DNA of 64,000 nucleotides from Scortum barcoo (taxonomy: Eukaryota > Chordata > Actinopteri > Centrarchiformes > Terapontidae). Below are positions 49,323 to 61,782 of this stretch, in pieces; the first letter of the stretch is position 1; the number at the start of each line of letters is the position of its first letter. The translations under genes were made by a program, and so were the position numbers. Under the pieces are notes generated by a model. That model ran no database searches. It was not told the origin of the DNA and saw only the letters and a program-made list of their open reading frames with translations. The stretch lies in NCBI GenBank assembly GCA_023238725.1, contig CM041546.1, forward strand, positions 19,521,992 through 19,585,991, in the 5' to 3' direction.

Positions 49323-50674
49323 TTTATCTCATTGATATTCTTGAATTAACAATATATGACAGTGTCAAAAAATTAACTGAGAAAAACATTTATGGGTAAA
49401 TTAATGACACAGGAATAAAAAAATAAGCCTTCATCTACTTAAAGTTTTAAAGAGTCAATTATTACTCAAGTGTCATTGGTATTAATCTAACCAGACAAAT
49501 ATAGCCTACTAAGTACTTGAATTAGTCATAAAGGCTCGAGTATTTGTGAAAAGTAGCCTAATAAAACAACATCTCCACACAGGGTTTCATTATAATTTTT
49601 ATCAAATGGATAATATTAAAAAAAAGTACACATTTTATGTTTACTTTTCTATTTACCCTTTTAACTTTTTTAACAATTCAATTTACCTCAGCTTCAAGGG
49701 TGTAAGCAGTGCTGATACAGAAATGAGATGTAAACACACTTTCACACCGGGGTGTGACAAGTGTGAGATGTTGACCCTTGTCTGTCCCCTCTCGTTCTGT
49801 TAAGGTACCTTAACGTTAAGGTCACAACCTAGCAGTTTTATTGGCCCTCTAATGTCATCAGTGTATTGGGATTGGCTGAAAGCCCTCTAATGGAGTCAGT
49901 AATTGGTCCAGTTTATCAGTTTATTAGGTGCTCTGGCTGTGGGAACAGCTTTGACGTATAAAGTAAAGTATACATTATTAGCAAAGAAGTGGCTCCCTCG
50001 GCAAAACTACATTTGGGAAAAAAGTTTTTATTAAATTATTATTTTCAGGGTTGTCTTCAGAAAGAAACTGTTGCTGGATTTTTTTTAAATTAAGACTTTG
50101 AGATTTACATCTGTCTTAAAAACTAGGTGATTTTTTTCTGCGTTTAGAGTAAAAATGTTGCATCTCAGTTTAAGTGTGTAAAGATCCATGGACCAATGGA
50201 GCACACTTCAAATCAACTATTTACTTTCACAAAAACAAGTCAAAACTCACAAGAAAGAAGCACCTTTTTTTCAACTCCCGAAGCACTTTTGCATTTTAAT
50301 TACTAATTAATATATTGTCTGATATCCCCATGCACACTTTCTCCTTCTCATTATTCCTTTGCCTGCAGAGAATCGGTTGCAAATGAAATCACCAACATAA
50401 GCTGTCATCTAGATATATTGTGTCCTATTTGTTGTCTGGTGCTCCGAGGAGTGACAGGCCGTCAAAGGCTCTGTCCACGACCTCCAGTAAAGAGGAAAGC
50501 TTTGGTCTTTAGTCTTTTCTCTCAGGTTCCTCATTATGTGTGTGACCCATCCCCTTAAAACACTTCGAACGAGTGAAAGGTCCTGACTCTGCACCAAGCT
50601 CTGGCATAGATGTCAAACTTTGCTATTCAACCTGCATCGCTTGTACACCCCCACTGCAGGGTGGGGAGGCAGGC
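49323..50674. other. Intergenic, nothing recognisable
   Basis: AT-rich unique DNA. A local duplication AAGGTACCTTAACGTTAAGG near 49802 is nearly palindromic. No gene is supported. Confidence 0.45.

Positions 50675-50706
<32 letters not shown>
50675..50706. repeat. (CA)n microsatellite
   Basis: A perfect CA tract of about 16 units. Confidence 0.97.
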
Positions 50707-50711
<5 letters not shown>

Positions 50712-50879
50712 CTGCAAAGACGCATGTATGCAAAAGCAGGAGAGACAGAAGTACTCATGATATGAGAGAAATATGTATCTGATTTTGGATTCTTCAGCAC
50801 ACACACGTCCACACACACTTGATGAATCTGTCTTTCCGGAGAGCATAGGAACCTAGACCTGGATGAGCTGTCAACAAAG

Positions 50880-51250
50880 AAAAGGAAAACAACTGTATAA
50901 AAGCCCCCTCCCCCTACCCGCTCACCATCCCTTTCCCCTCCTCACCCACGGACTCTTTTCTCCCACTGACCACTGTTCAAAATTGCCCCCTCACCCCTGT
51001 GACCCCCCCCATTGGGCCCTTTCACTCTGTGACAATGGCTGCCGGGGGCCGTGTTATTTGAGGCTCTAAAGAGCCATCCCACCCGCCCACCCCGAGGACA
51101 ATGTCCACCCCCGCTGAGAGCTTTCTTCCCCTCACGTCCCTAATGACAGGTTTCATCCTCTCTGCCCTGACCCTCGGGAGGGGCTGCGGCTCCTGGCTTG
51201 GCCCACTGCCTCTCTGCCCGCTGACCTTCTCCGCCAACAGACCCGCCTCT
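50880..51250. other. C/T-rich intergenic stretch
   Basis: Pyrimidine-rich plus strand with CCCCTCC-type runs. Overlapping open frames on both strands are low-complexity and not convincing. Confidence 0.4.
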
Positions 51251-51312
51251 CACTCACTAATACACATACACACACACTTTCACTCTCTCATATGGACTGT
51301 ATGCATGTAGTG

Positions 51313-51366
51313 AGCAGTGGTGGAAAGTACATTTACCATGCTACTGTACCTAAGTACTTTTTATTA
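51313..51366 (+). repeat. Fragment of the GTGGAAAGTACATTTAC teleost repeat
   Basis: AGCAGTGGTGGAAAGTACAT followed by TGCTACTGTACCTAAGTACT matches the start of a repeat I recall as abundant in percomorph genomes. Another part of the same family lies at 61783-61960. Confidence 0.6.
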
Positions 51367-53214
51367 TAATAACTATAAGAATGATGTATGAGCTGCAGTT
51401 TCCCCATGTGATTCACACAGCAGCATGTTCACCTCAGTTAACCTCCACTCACACCCAGCTTACGGCTGTTGACAGAGGAAAACCACCTCCTCTCTATAAC
51501 TCATTTTGGAGATGATCCAGTGCCTTTCATACGCATAAAGGGTCATGAAACGTACTCAACACATTAACAGCTTTTCAAACTTTAAATTCAAGTAAGAAAA
51601 AAAACACAGAAATGAAGTAGGGCATTCTTATGTGGTAGGTGTGTTATTCTCTGAGACACCGTGTTAAAGGAAACCTCTCAGTCCACACTTACAAGTTGTC
51701 ACTCACACTCACTTAAATAGGTTACTGGTCATTTGTTTTCCGAGCCTGAAGCAGTGCAACACCTTTCCTCACATGGGAAATCAATCTCTCTGCTCTGATG
51801 CAATGTCTGTCTTTGTGATGATGATGTATTACTGTCAAAGAGACCAGCATGTAATGGCTGGTTTAGCAAGTAAGCATGTGGAAGCTAAATTACCTTGAGT
51901 CAGCAAGGAGGACTTACATTTTACACATTTACACAGCTAATGAATGACTGCAAATGAGAGGGAGAAAGTTGACCCTTTTCATTCAGCTGTGCTCTACATA
52001 GAGACACTTTCTTGCTGTCCTCGGCATACACTTCCTAATTCATCCCGGTCCCATGACTGTAAGTCATGATTCCATTTTAATCCTGAGTAATTTCCTTTGT
52101 TGCAGAGCCCCCACCCTGAGAACATGGGTTAGCATACAATGGGCAAAGCTTGTAGATGTCAAAGTGCTATAGTATGTGTTTTGAACAAATGACCATACAT
52201 CATGAGTCCAAACTGAAACAGCTGCTGTATGTAAAATGACTGTCAGGTGACAATGTGGATACAGTAACATACAACCATTCACTCAAAAGAGAGAGACACT
52301 CAGTATTATTAGTCGCACTGGGCAGTGCAAGTGTGAATTTATTTAAAGGAAACATCAGGCCACCCCTACAGAACAGGTTTTTAACTCAACTTTGTAAAAG
52401 GAAAAGAGAAAAAAAAATCTTGCAGTGAAAGAAGAGAAAGCTGAATAAACCTCCTAAATAAATAAGTCTGCATAGCATCATATCAGTGGAGAACTCTTTG
52501 CCTCCTCTATATTCTCTCTGAATTTTGAATTTCTTCCCATAAAAGAATTTCTCTTTTAATTCAGATGCTGCAAATGATCAGAGATATCTCAAAATTTGGA
52601 TTGTAAAAGTTCTAGCAAAATGTGGCTCCGAAAATTCATCAGCGCATCTTTGCAAAGAATTTAATTCCTGAAGCTTTATGTTAGTTGGTCAACTATTGTA
52701 CCTGGTGAGCTTACTGCCAATATCCTAATCCTACTGTGTCATTCACTCCCTCTCAGTTTGTTTTCAGGATTTTATATTATTTTATGAAATGAAGACTTGT
52801 TAAAAAGGGAGAAACAAGCTCTTTAGTTAGTCGCTAACCGGACAATAATTTCAAACAGTTTATTCAAGTCGTATTAGAAGCATTGTGTTGTGACAACACT
52901 TTTGAAGAGCAGATTATACTCCACGAGAGGAGGTTAAATAAAAGTGGATGATACAACAGAGCAAATAAGACAAGCTGTTGGTACCTTTTAACAGAGAGTG
53001 AGTGGCAGTGGGAGTGTCGATACTGCTGGGCACTGAGGTGGAGAGAGGGCGAGAAAAGCAGCCACTGTGCAACAGTGACACGAAGGCGACAGGGTGAGAC
53101 AGGGTGAGCCATCAGACTGCAGGGCACACAAGAAGCAATCTTTCACTTTTTCAAACAAAAACACACACATGCATACATATATATACCAATCACATTGATC
53201 AAAAGTACACACCA
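51367..53214. other. Intergenic, nothing recognisable
   Basis: AT-rich unique DNA. The short open frames have no recognisable domains. Confidence 0.45.
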
Positions 53215-53242
53215 ACACACACACACACACACACACACACAC
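53215..53242. repeat. (AC)n microsatellite
   Basis: A perfect AC tract of 14 units. Confidence 0.97.
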
Positions 53243-55679
53243 CTGTATAAATCTGGATTTCTGCCTTTATCCTAATAGCACTTACCCAGCACTGCCCACC
53301 TGGAGCATCTGTGCTCCATTAGACGTACCTGCTGCACATAAATGCATTTCTGCCTCAACATGAGGTCAGTTTGATAGTTTTCTCCTCAGAAAAGTCAGAT
53401 GTCTGCGTTTGAAACCACCTGCCGATGCGATACGCCAACACTCAGAGCACTTTAAAGTGCAAGCACTCAAATAGCCTCGGCTTGGACATCGGAAACTTTC
53501 CTCGGGTGTCAGCAGGTTCACTGAACCATTCTCAATTGTATTTGGCCATTTTTTTTCACTGAGCCTGAAGTAAGGCTGTTTGTCAAGGCTGGTGTTGGCA
53601 TGTTCAGACAAACACATATGTTTAATGCGTATACGTATTAATGCATAAACACATGCAAATCTTCTGTGGTAAGTGTTACATTAGAGCTCAGATAAAGCGT
53701 GTTGCAAATATGTTTTGGTGCAATTACACAGATGTGTGTACCAAGAAACAGGCCTTTCAAATACTGATACTTGTTGGTCACACAGTTTCATTTACTGCAG
53801 CTACATGGCACCAATGCCACACAGTGTACCCACATCTTCTCTCTGCTGCAGCTACACACACACACGCCTGACTGCTTGTCCAGAGCTCCTCCCTGGGGGG
53901 TCACAGTGGCAAGGAGGGAGGGATTTCACGCTTGACCTTCCCCTCACAGCTTTGTGAGCCCCTTCACTCCCGCCTTGATTCTCTTGACCTACTTGGTCAT
54001 CCTGGAGCAAGCCACTTATAATACCTACATCTCACCCAGCAGCACTCCCTGTCTCTCTTTCTCTTTTTCTCTGTCTCTCATACACACACATACACATCTG
54101 TCTCGCACATCTGTCTGTTGGTTTCTCCCTCTGCCGGGCTCTTTGGCGGTGGCCTCTTACTGTGACTGATGCAAAAGGTTAGAGCTAAAGGCTTAATCCC
54201 TTTGTGGCCAAATATTGTTTTTGACCGTTCACTGAATTCTGGGAAATGCATTGCCCTGTTTCTCTGATCCTTTTGTTTGTTTTTTAATCCAAATCTCATG
54301 GGATCTCTTGTGTGTTTTCACATGTGCAGAGGGCTACGACGTTCACATCAACTTATAATGAGGTGACTTTGTAAACACACACGGTCGCAGGAAAGAAGAC
54401 ACTGAGATGTACGTTAGTTCAAGGCTGCATGTCTTCCCTCAAAAACATTCGGACTGTCTGTGGTGATAACTGGGAGGGTGTCATGATAATCAACTAGTAA
54501 TTTGTTGTTATAGAAAGTATAGTAATCATATGAAATTGAGACTCCACCATTGACAGTCTCCCCCTCTTTGTGCCGGGCTCTGGGGATTCCCCTCCTCTTC
54601 CTCATACTTTCTCACCCTCCCTCACCCCTCTACACCCCCAGAGGAGGTGGATGGAGTGTTGGTAGCACTCAGTGGCATCCAGAGCCCCTGCCTCTCCCCA
54701 TGGCGAGCACCACTTAAGGCCTCCTGTCTCACACTGCAGCCTCGCCGGTAGTTGAGAACCATTTTCTACTTAGATGAGCGCAAACAAAGACGTGCATGTG
54801 CGGGAGAGAGGGAAGAGGGAGGCAGGAGGGAAGAGGAGGAGGAGGAGGCTGTTGGTGTGTTTGGTAAACAGCAAGAAAGCCACAGGGAGCGGCGACTAGA
54901 GGGGAAGGGGAAGTGGAGGAGAGGGAAGGCGAGAAAGGGAACAGAAGGGAATCGTACACTGAGGAATGACTGCATCGGAAGCCGGTAAAGAGCTGAGTAA
55001 AGGAAATTAGAGGGGCTTCCATGTCACAATCCGCAGACGGGCTGATCACAAAGGCAGGCGACGGCACACCTGGCACTAAACAAACACCCATGTATACACA
55101 GACACACAGCTGGAAGTGTACATAGTGCTCTATGTGGCACGCATGCATCCTCCTTGCACGCACAATGTAAACCATCAGATAGTAGACAGTGCAGGCAGAA
55201 TAACTAGAACTCATTCATTCACACACTAAGCGTTCATAAAGGCGTCGCTACTGCCGCCACACACACACTCCAGAGAAAGTGTGCACGTCCCTTAACGACT
55301 CTTCAGTAAGCTCTTCAGTGTTACCCCAAGCCTTGCCCTTTTCTGAGGGTACAAGGGTTGAACCCAAAGATGAAAAAGTCTTCATATCAAAGCCCACACA
55401 CTCCCAGTTGACCCAGCTCTTCCCCCTGACCCTGTTGTTTTATTTGAGCTCTAATAACTCTCCTAATTAAAGCCCCTTCCTATTATTTTTCCCTGCACTC
55501 CCCTGTAAAAAGCCCGGGTTTCGAAGTGCTAATAAAATAAACTGGAGGGGGCCCATTTCTTTATTTGTGTGAAGAGTGTGTGGGAGAAGGAGGCAGGGAA
55601 AGGAGGAGGGGAGCTGGAAGGACAGAGGTTTTAGGTTCAGAGGGGGGTAAAAGAAACAGAGGTCAGTGGAAACAAAGGA
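53243..55679. other. Intergenic, no gene seen
   Basis: Mixed unique DNA with a G/A-rich stretch at 54795-54950 that generates long low-complexity frames (up to 161 codons, 54729-55214 minus). I find no domain or splice pattern. Confidence 0.45.
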
Positions 55680-55980
55680 GCGCGAGACCCCAGGGTCAAG
55701 CTGCCTGGTGTCCACAGTCACCGGGCTGGCGTTGTTGCAGGGCAAATGGCCCCGCTTGTATAATCGTCGGGGTATGTTTTGTCCACGAGTGTAGGATAGA
55801 ATATATCACGGCGCTGCTGACAGATGAACAATAGATCACGTTTTGTGGAAGTCCGAGTGGAGCCTTCGCCGCTTTTTTGACTTGGCTGGTACATCTGGAG
55901 GAGCTGAGATTAACCCTGCGTTTACTGGCCTCGCGTATGGCTGACCCCTTTGACCCAAACTGCAGCTTCAACAATATCGC
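55680..55980. promoter_or_regulatory. Candidate regulatory block with a nuclear-receptor direct repeat
   Basis: Unique, CpG-containing sequence (TATAATCGTCGGGG, ATATCACGGCGCTGC, CCTTCGCCGC) ending in TGACCCCTTTGACCC at 55942-55956. On the minus strand this reads GGGTCA, three bases, GGGTCA, a DR3-type repeat of nuclear-receptor half-sites. COUP-TFs accept variably spaced repeats, so autoregulation is possible but unproven. Confidence 0.35.
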
Positions 55981-56122
55981 TTATGGGTTAATATAGGACT
56001 CAAAGACGCCCTACGGTGGTGGCATCAGTGAATCATCCTCTTAGGAGCAAATGGGATACAATCAATACAAAAGTGTTGCGCGTTGTTGGGAGATTACCAC
56101 CAAATGACTGTTTTCAGCCACG

Positions 56123-56208
56123 CTGTACTTAACATGCTCACAATAACAATGCGAGCATGCTGATGTTTAATGAGTATACTGTTGACCATGTTTACTATCC
56201 CGGTTTAA
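56123..56208 (+). repeat. Partial copy of the TAGCATGCTAACAT teleost repeat
   Basis: AACATGCTCACAATAACAAT, then GCATGCTGATGTTTAATGAG and TTGACCATGTTTACTATCC match the first 90 bp of the copy starting at 57113, same orientation. Confidence 0.6.
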
Positions 56209-56364
56209 TCCTCCTGCTGTGTTAATGTTTAAACAGGGAGAAAGTCTGCCACTAGAGCCATCTATCATTTGGAAATACAGGCCAATCCCTAAACTCCTAA
56301 AATTAACCACTACAATAAAATAGAAAAATATTTGGAGCTAACATTCCCAAGATAAACACTGGTT

Positions 56365-56725
56365 TATCGTGTCCTTTGAGGTGTGATAAAAAACAGTCAA
56401 GTCCCACCTCTCAAGCCTCTCCATTAAAATATTATGATCGCACTGCTACACTAAAATCCAGCAATACTACAATAGCAACTCTTCCATTGTCACTATTTAT
56501 TCTCAAGTCATTTATAACATTGACCAAGGCTGCATGCGTGCCATGGTTTGGACAAAAGCCAGATTGGTAGTGATCCTGTGTGTTGTTGGTTGCCAGGTGG
56601 TAGATGAACTGCTTGTGAACCACTTCAGTCATTTTTAGCTTCGGAACAGGTACATTATTGTTTAGTTTGTACTTATAGCCTCTGGGCCAACTTGTCAAGA
56701 AACATAATGTGTGTAACCACAATTA
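56365..56725 (-). pseudogene. Degenerate LINE reverse-transcriptase fragment (L2/Rex1-like)
   Basis: The minus-strand frame at 56722-56432 contains VVHKQFIYHLATNN, HYQSGFCPNHGTHAALVNV and INDLR, then VVLLDFSVA. This is the order of RT motifs in L2/CR1/Rex1-type LINEs (QSGFR..HST..ALL.V..D, then LLDLSAAFD). The frame breaks with a stop where the next conserved residues should follow. It is far shorter than an RT domain, with no endonuclease and no intact ORF, so it is a dead fragment. Confidence 0.75.
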
Positions 56726-56779
56726 TGCTGCAGCTATATATTTCCCTGTGCCCTGGTGATCTGAGCCCTATTCACATGC

Positions 56780-57105
56780 AATCAGAATCTCTCAAAGATA
56801 CTGATAACTGGATGTCTAGTAATTTTCTTACAGTTAAACAATGACAAGATTGAAACGCAGCCACATTAACGCTGTTAATGACCTATGCCCCAAGCTGCTG
56901 GAACAACCTTCCCAGTCTTGTTAGATGTGCTTCAACTTCTTTTAAAACTAAACTATAAAGATTCCTTTTTGGCTGCTGGTCATTTATTGTTTTATTATCA
57001 TTTATATTAGTTTGCTATTTTATTAATTTATTTTTGCTTATTTATTTTATTTCTATTTATATCTATTTCATTTTTTAACTCATAGGTATTATTTGTGTGT
57101 CTGAT
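56780..57105 (+). pseudogene. Second LINE remnant, plus strand, C-terminal part and 3' end
   Basis: Translation of about 56792-56833 gives SLKDTDNWMSSNF, the motif near the end of the RT domain in L2/Rex1-like LINEs, followed by stops. Downstream, CCCCAAGCTGCTGGAACAAC is the nucleotide counterpart of the terminal APKLWNNLP motif, then AT-rich tail DNA. Internal sequence between the two is missing. It lies opposite in orientation to the fragment at 56365-56725. Confidence 0.6.
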
Positions 57106-57112
57106 TTTAATT

Positions 57113-57657
57113 GCGTGCTAACATGCTCACAATGACAATGCTTCAGATGCTAAACGGGAAAAATGTTCAGCTTGTTTACTGTCATAGTTTGCAGTATTAG
57201 CATGCTAACATTTGCTAATTAGCACAAAACGCAAAGTACAGCAGCTGAGGCTCAAGGTAATACCATTAGTTAAACAGGAATTCAGTAACAAAACAAAGTA
57301 TTGGATAAATAAATCACTTGACCTGATGACAGTGCTGGATGTAAAGTTCAGGAATCCCCAAAGATGTTGCAGTTCATCCTGAGAGGAGATTGACTTTCTG
57401 AACCAAAGTCAGTTGCAGTCTGTCAAACAGTGTTGTCAAGATGTTTGTCTAAAAGCCAAAAATGTCAGCCTGGTGGTGGCAGTACATGTTAAGTCAGGGG
57501 ATCACCAAAATAAGCACGTAGATCTCATCCTCTGGGGACCATAAATGTTCTGCACCAAATTCCATTACAGTCCATCCAATAGATGTTTCGGTCGGTGGAT
57601 CACAGTGGTTAACCGACAGGCCTACAGACATTGCCATGCCGCCAGCATCACTAAAAC
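57113..57657 (+). repeat. Near full-length copy of the TAGCATGCTAACAT / CCAATAGATGTTTC repeat
   Basis: It begins GCGTGCTAACATGCTCACAA and has the core TAGCATGCTAACATTTGCTA. It continues with CACTTGACCTGATGACAGTG and TCAGGGGATCACCAAAATAA, then TCCTCTGGGGACCATAAATG and CAGTCCATCCAATAGATG, ending GCCATGCCGCCAGCATCACT. I recognise this layout as an abundant non-autonomous percomorph repeat. Two related internal sub-blocks lie at about 57330-57470 and 57470-57600. Other pieces lie at 4573, 46825 and 56123. Confidence 0.7.
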
Positions 57658-59879
57658 CTGAGAAATAAAAAACTAACACGAGCATTTATGTATGTTATCT
57701 AATACTCGGGTACAGCAGGTGCAAAATGACACCATTGCCCGCATGAGAAAACCTGGTACTAATCAATTCTTTTTTATGATATCTGAAGCTCAGCCATAAA
57801 TGTGCTCAATCTCTGTTAAGTCTCCCCTTGGTTTTATGATGATAAACATGTCGGAGTGGAGGTTTATGAGCGTGGCTGAGTCTTTCTGCAGCGCCTATAA
57901 ACGCAGCTATGTGAATATCATATGCTTCATGCGTCCGCTGCATGTTCCTATACGCTGGCTGTCATTCAAATCCCACGAAATATTCGAAACACTGGTGTTT
58001 GAATAACTTACAACCTCTTGACTAAAAACATCGGCACTGAGTAATGCCCTAGGGGAGTAGACTAACATAATATGGTGATATGATAATAGCTTCAGGCTGT
58101 GCATGAGGTATAAACATGATCATGTAGGGTGTTGAGTACTCCAGAGGGTTAAGTGAACGTAATCCTCTGTGAGACACAGCGCTAAAGAAGGAGCGAAAAG
58201 GGAGGCAGAGAAAGTCATGAGTCAGGGTTCAGTCATGAGCAACTGGGAGCCCTGGAGAGGCTGCGGGAAGATTTGGGGGAATCTTTATACCAAGAGAGGA
58301 AACACGGAGCACGTTCAGCTCAGCTACACAAAAGAGAGGCTGTTTAAAATGTTGAATGAAAGTTGATAAGAGTTCAGACGAAGTTAATGAGGAGGAAGGG
58401 GCTTAAGGCAAACGGTAACTAGCCAAAGGGTGCAAACTGGGTCAGAGCCTGCACAGAAAGTGATGTGATTGACAGCGAGAGGAGATGGAGGGGGTGCAAT
58501 AGGAATGAGGCGCAGGTTCAAAGCTAGCGAGCAGGAGTGGGAAGATCACAGAGGTTGAGCGAAAAGGTTGAGAAGGACTTGAGAGAGGGTACAGAGGGAG
58601 AGCCTTATCTGTGACCCATCTGTCTTGACATGCACACTCCTCTGGTTAGTGCCCTGGAGGGGAGGGAAGGCGAGCTGCATGTGTGTCAGTAACTGAGTGT
58701 GCAGGGCTTAGGGCTGAGGCCTTGGCCTGTGCACTCTGGCCCGAAAACCAGCCTAACCAGCCCCAAGCCTTAACACCCCCAGGAAAAACTCCCATGACTT
58801 ACTGCTGTGATCATGTGATTAACTGAGCTGCGCAGGGGGAACAGAAAAACACATTAACAAAAAGGCTGTCACACATCAGCGAAGATACAGATGTTACTTA
58901 CTTTGACAATTCACTTTTCGTCTTTACTATCAGCTGATTTGTCGCAAACCTTTTTCAGTGGCGCCTCACTCGTTTTTGGTCATTTGGGAAAGACACGGGA
59001 TCACCAGATCTTCAACAGGGCTGTCTGATGATCACATGTGTGACTTTTCTGAAAAACAAAACATGGATGTTGGAGATGGCATTTTATTTATTTATCTAAA
59101 ACCAAACACAATAAATTAGCCACACCAGCTACTGTTTTTCTTGCCAGTGGAGTGACATTCCAACACAACTGATTGTTCTCCTGTTTTTCTCCTTAAACTA
59201 ACCAGTAGTTTTCCTTGATTAGATGAAAGAAAGGTATGGTGAGGAATTACATCTAGCTGATTTATGATACATTTTGGGGACCTTCAGAAGGACATTTTCA
59301 AATCACCTATTTCAGTAGTCACAGGACTGTGAATCTCTTTTTAAAGTAAAATTGTTAAGTACTATACTGTTCTGTTGTATTTCTAAATATTATTTCTCTC
59401 AGTAGTTTACAGAATGATGAGTCTAGGTAAAATAATTTGTAGCCATGTTCACAAACCTTTGAAAATGTTGAAAAGTAAAGTTGTTATAGAGTTGTCACTG
59501 CCAATTACATCTAATTTTGGACCAAATCGTAAAACATAATTTTCGCTTTGGTCTTGGTGGAAAAGCCACTTTTAATGCCTCAACAATCAGAGGTCTGAGA
59601 TTTTGCATTTTGTTTTCTGACACTGCACAATAGTCATGAGATGTTCAGCCTGATTTTCTGCAGCACAAGGTTATAACTACATCAAACTATTTATTGCATT
59701 ACCATGAAAAACACTTGTGATTTGGAATCAGTTTGTGAGGTCCTTGCCAGTTCCCAGCCTTACTGTCCACATCAGTCCAACTTGTTTTGCATCACATCCA
59801 GCCATCTAAGATGTTTGACTTGCATGTACAGCACACCTGGGAGATTTACCATAATGAATACCTGATGTGGTGAGGCAGT
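57658..59879. other. Intergenic, nothing recognisable
   Basis: Unique DNA, purine-rich at 58160-58660. Short open frames lack domains. Confidence 0.45.
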
Positions 59880-60350
59880 TAATTCCGCCTATAAAATAAC
59901 TCCCTTCCTTCTTCCTGTGGGCCCCGGCTGTTGTTTATCAAACGAGGTAACGTCCTGTCATGTGACCCCTCCTCCCTCCCAGCAACCCACCTGTGTGGAC
60001 TTTTCTCTTAATCCCCCTCTAGCTCCCCCTTTTTTTGCTGTGCGCTTTGAATACTTAGACTACTGAGTGTAACTAATTCTCCCACACAAGGATATTGTCT
60101 GCTCTGTATCTCTGCTTTTGTCCTTCCCTTTCAAGCTGGCTATTCACTCATTTCATTAGTTGGCTGTATGGTGTGAGAGAGAGTTGGTGAGGAGGGGGGT
60201 GCTTTCCAGTTAAAAGGCCTTAATAGCCTATTACCATCACCTTAAGTTCGGCTCTTTTTTTTCCAACATGAAACCAGCTAAAGATTAATCACCACACCAG
60301 CGTGGGAGCTTTTAAAAGCCACCCTGTGATTAATAAACTGTAATTAGGAC
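59880..60350. promoter_or_regulatory. Candidate conserved non-coding block
   Basis: Contains AATTCCGCCTATAAAATAAC, CAGTTAAAAGGCCTTAATAG, GCTAAAGATTAATCACC, CCTGTGATTAATAAAC and TGTAATTAGGAC. Repeated GATTAAT/TAATTA cores lie in unique DNA that abuts a LINE 3' end. Confidence 0.38.
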
Positions 60351-60379
60351 AGATGATTTTGAGCTGCTTTCCATAATGG

Positions 60380-60755
60380 TTTTGCTACAACGAGGTTGCA
60401 GCTCCTCGACTTTGGAACAGCCTCCCACAGTCAATTAGATCCACTGAATCTGTGCTCCGTTTTAAACGGCTCTTAAAAACCCACCTCTCTACAGGTTAGC
60501 CTTCCCATGACTCCATCCCTTTAGTTCTTTTCCGACACTGGGTTTATGGTTGTTATGTGTATATTTATGTGTATCTCTGTGTAGGGTGTATGTAAATCAT
60601 ATGTATGTCATTTGTGTGTTGACTTCTGCACTATATGTGTGTTTTTAACCTGCTTGTGAAGCACTTTGTTACCCTGTGTTGTGTAAAGTTCTATATAAAT
60701 AAAAGTTATTATTATTGTTATTATTATTATTATTATTGTTATTGTTTTATTATTA
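60380..60755 (+). mobile_element. 5'-truncated L2-type LINE, 3' end with (ATT)n tail
   Basis: Translation from about 60394 gives VAAPRLWNSLPQSIRSTESV, then LRFKRLLKTHLST, the conserved C-terminus of L2/CR1-type reverse transcriptases, still open. The 3'UTR ends GAAGCACTTTGTTACCC, then CTATATAAATAAAAGTTATT, and runs into an ATT microsatellite (60705-60755), the usual terminus of fish L2 elements. Everything upstream in the element is missing, as is typical of 5'-truncated insertions. Confidence 0.8.
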
Positions 60756-61782
60756 CAACAGTGAGCAACATATACATATAGTAGCACTATTCCACTATTA
60801 CAGGGATGAAACTGTACTACTTTTAACAGTTTTTTTAATGACAAACCATTTCTAATGTGCAATGACAGTGGGTCCAGAATTTAAGACAATAAAGTAATGA
60901 TTGCCGTTCCTGCTGGTTTTAATGAAATGTGTTTAACAGGCTGCTCACCCTACACACATGCTGCACGGATCCTGCAGCTGACCAGGGGGCCAGGAGACGA
61001 AGCCGGTCCCCTGGGATGACAAAACCACCCTTTCTCAGACACCCATTTGGCGTACCCACCCCACTACCTCCTCCTCCCTCCCTCTCGATGGATGACCCTG
61101 CAACCAGCGGGGGTCAGCTGCGCAAAAGGAGCCCCCCGCACCCCAGCCCTCGGTCCGGAGCCGCAGTGTAAATCAGTGGCTGTTCAACGCGGGAACCCTG
61201 CCCTGCCCGGGGTCTCAGCCCAGCCTGGCACCATCTGTCCGGGGGCTCTGACGCAGAAACAGCGCTGCCAAGGTGGGTTCCCACTGACCTGCTGCACCCT
61301 CCAGGCCATATGGGCCAGACCAAGGACCGGAGACAGATCCATCACACTGAAGTCTGGACATGGTGGAAGAGGCTTGTTGTGCAGCTACAGTGAATTAACT
61401 CTGAGTGAGTTGATACAGCTAGAGTTAAAGCAAAAGTGAGCAATTTAAAGTAAAGGTGGACAAATTAAAAGAATTCCTTATAATAAAACTAATTTTGTTA
61501 CATTGACATTTGTTACATCGACACCACAAATACATACAGAAAGCTGGATCACTGTCCATCTGACACACTGTCTACAAAAACTGTTAATGTACGTCAAAAT
61601 CAAGCCAAAGATAATATCTATTACAGAGCTATTTAATCAAATTATACTTCTGTGTCCATCTAATGGACACAGTTTGCACAAATTTATGTAGTTTTTTATT
61701 CTTTTCTCTTCTATTAATAATCTCACAACTCCTCATATTAATCTTGTGACTAAACTATGTACTTGAATATCAACATAATTAC
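60756..61782. other. Intergenic, nothing recognisable
   Basis: AT-rich unique DNA with a GC-rich patch at 60960-61330. That patch gives a 130-codon plus frame (61047-61439) with low-complexity Pro/Leu/Ser sequence and no recognisable domain. Confidence 0.4.

Noticed and set aside
54729..55214. 161-codon minus-strand frame
   Set aside because: It crosses a purine/pyrimidine-biased low-complexity stretch giving Ser/Pro/Leu runs, with no recognisable family.
61047..61439. 130-codon plus frame in a GC-rich patch
   Set aside because: Proline/serine-rich composition with no domain; openness is explained by base composition.
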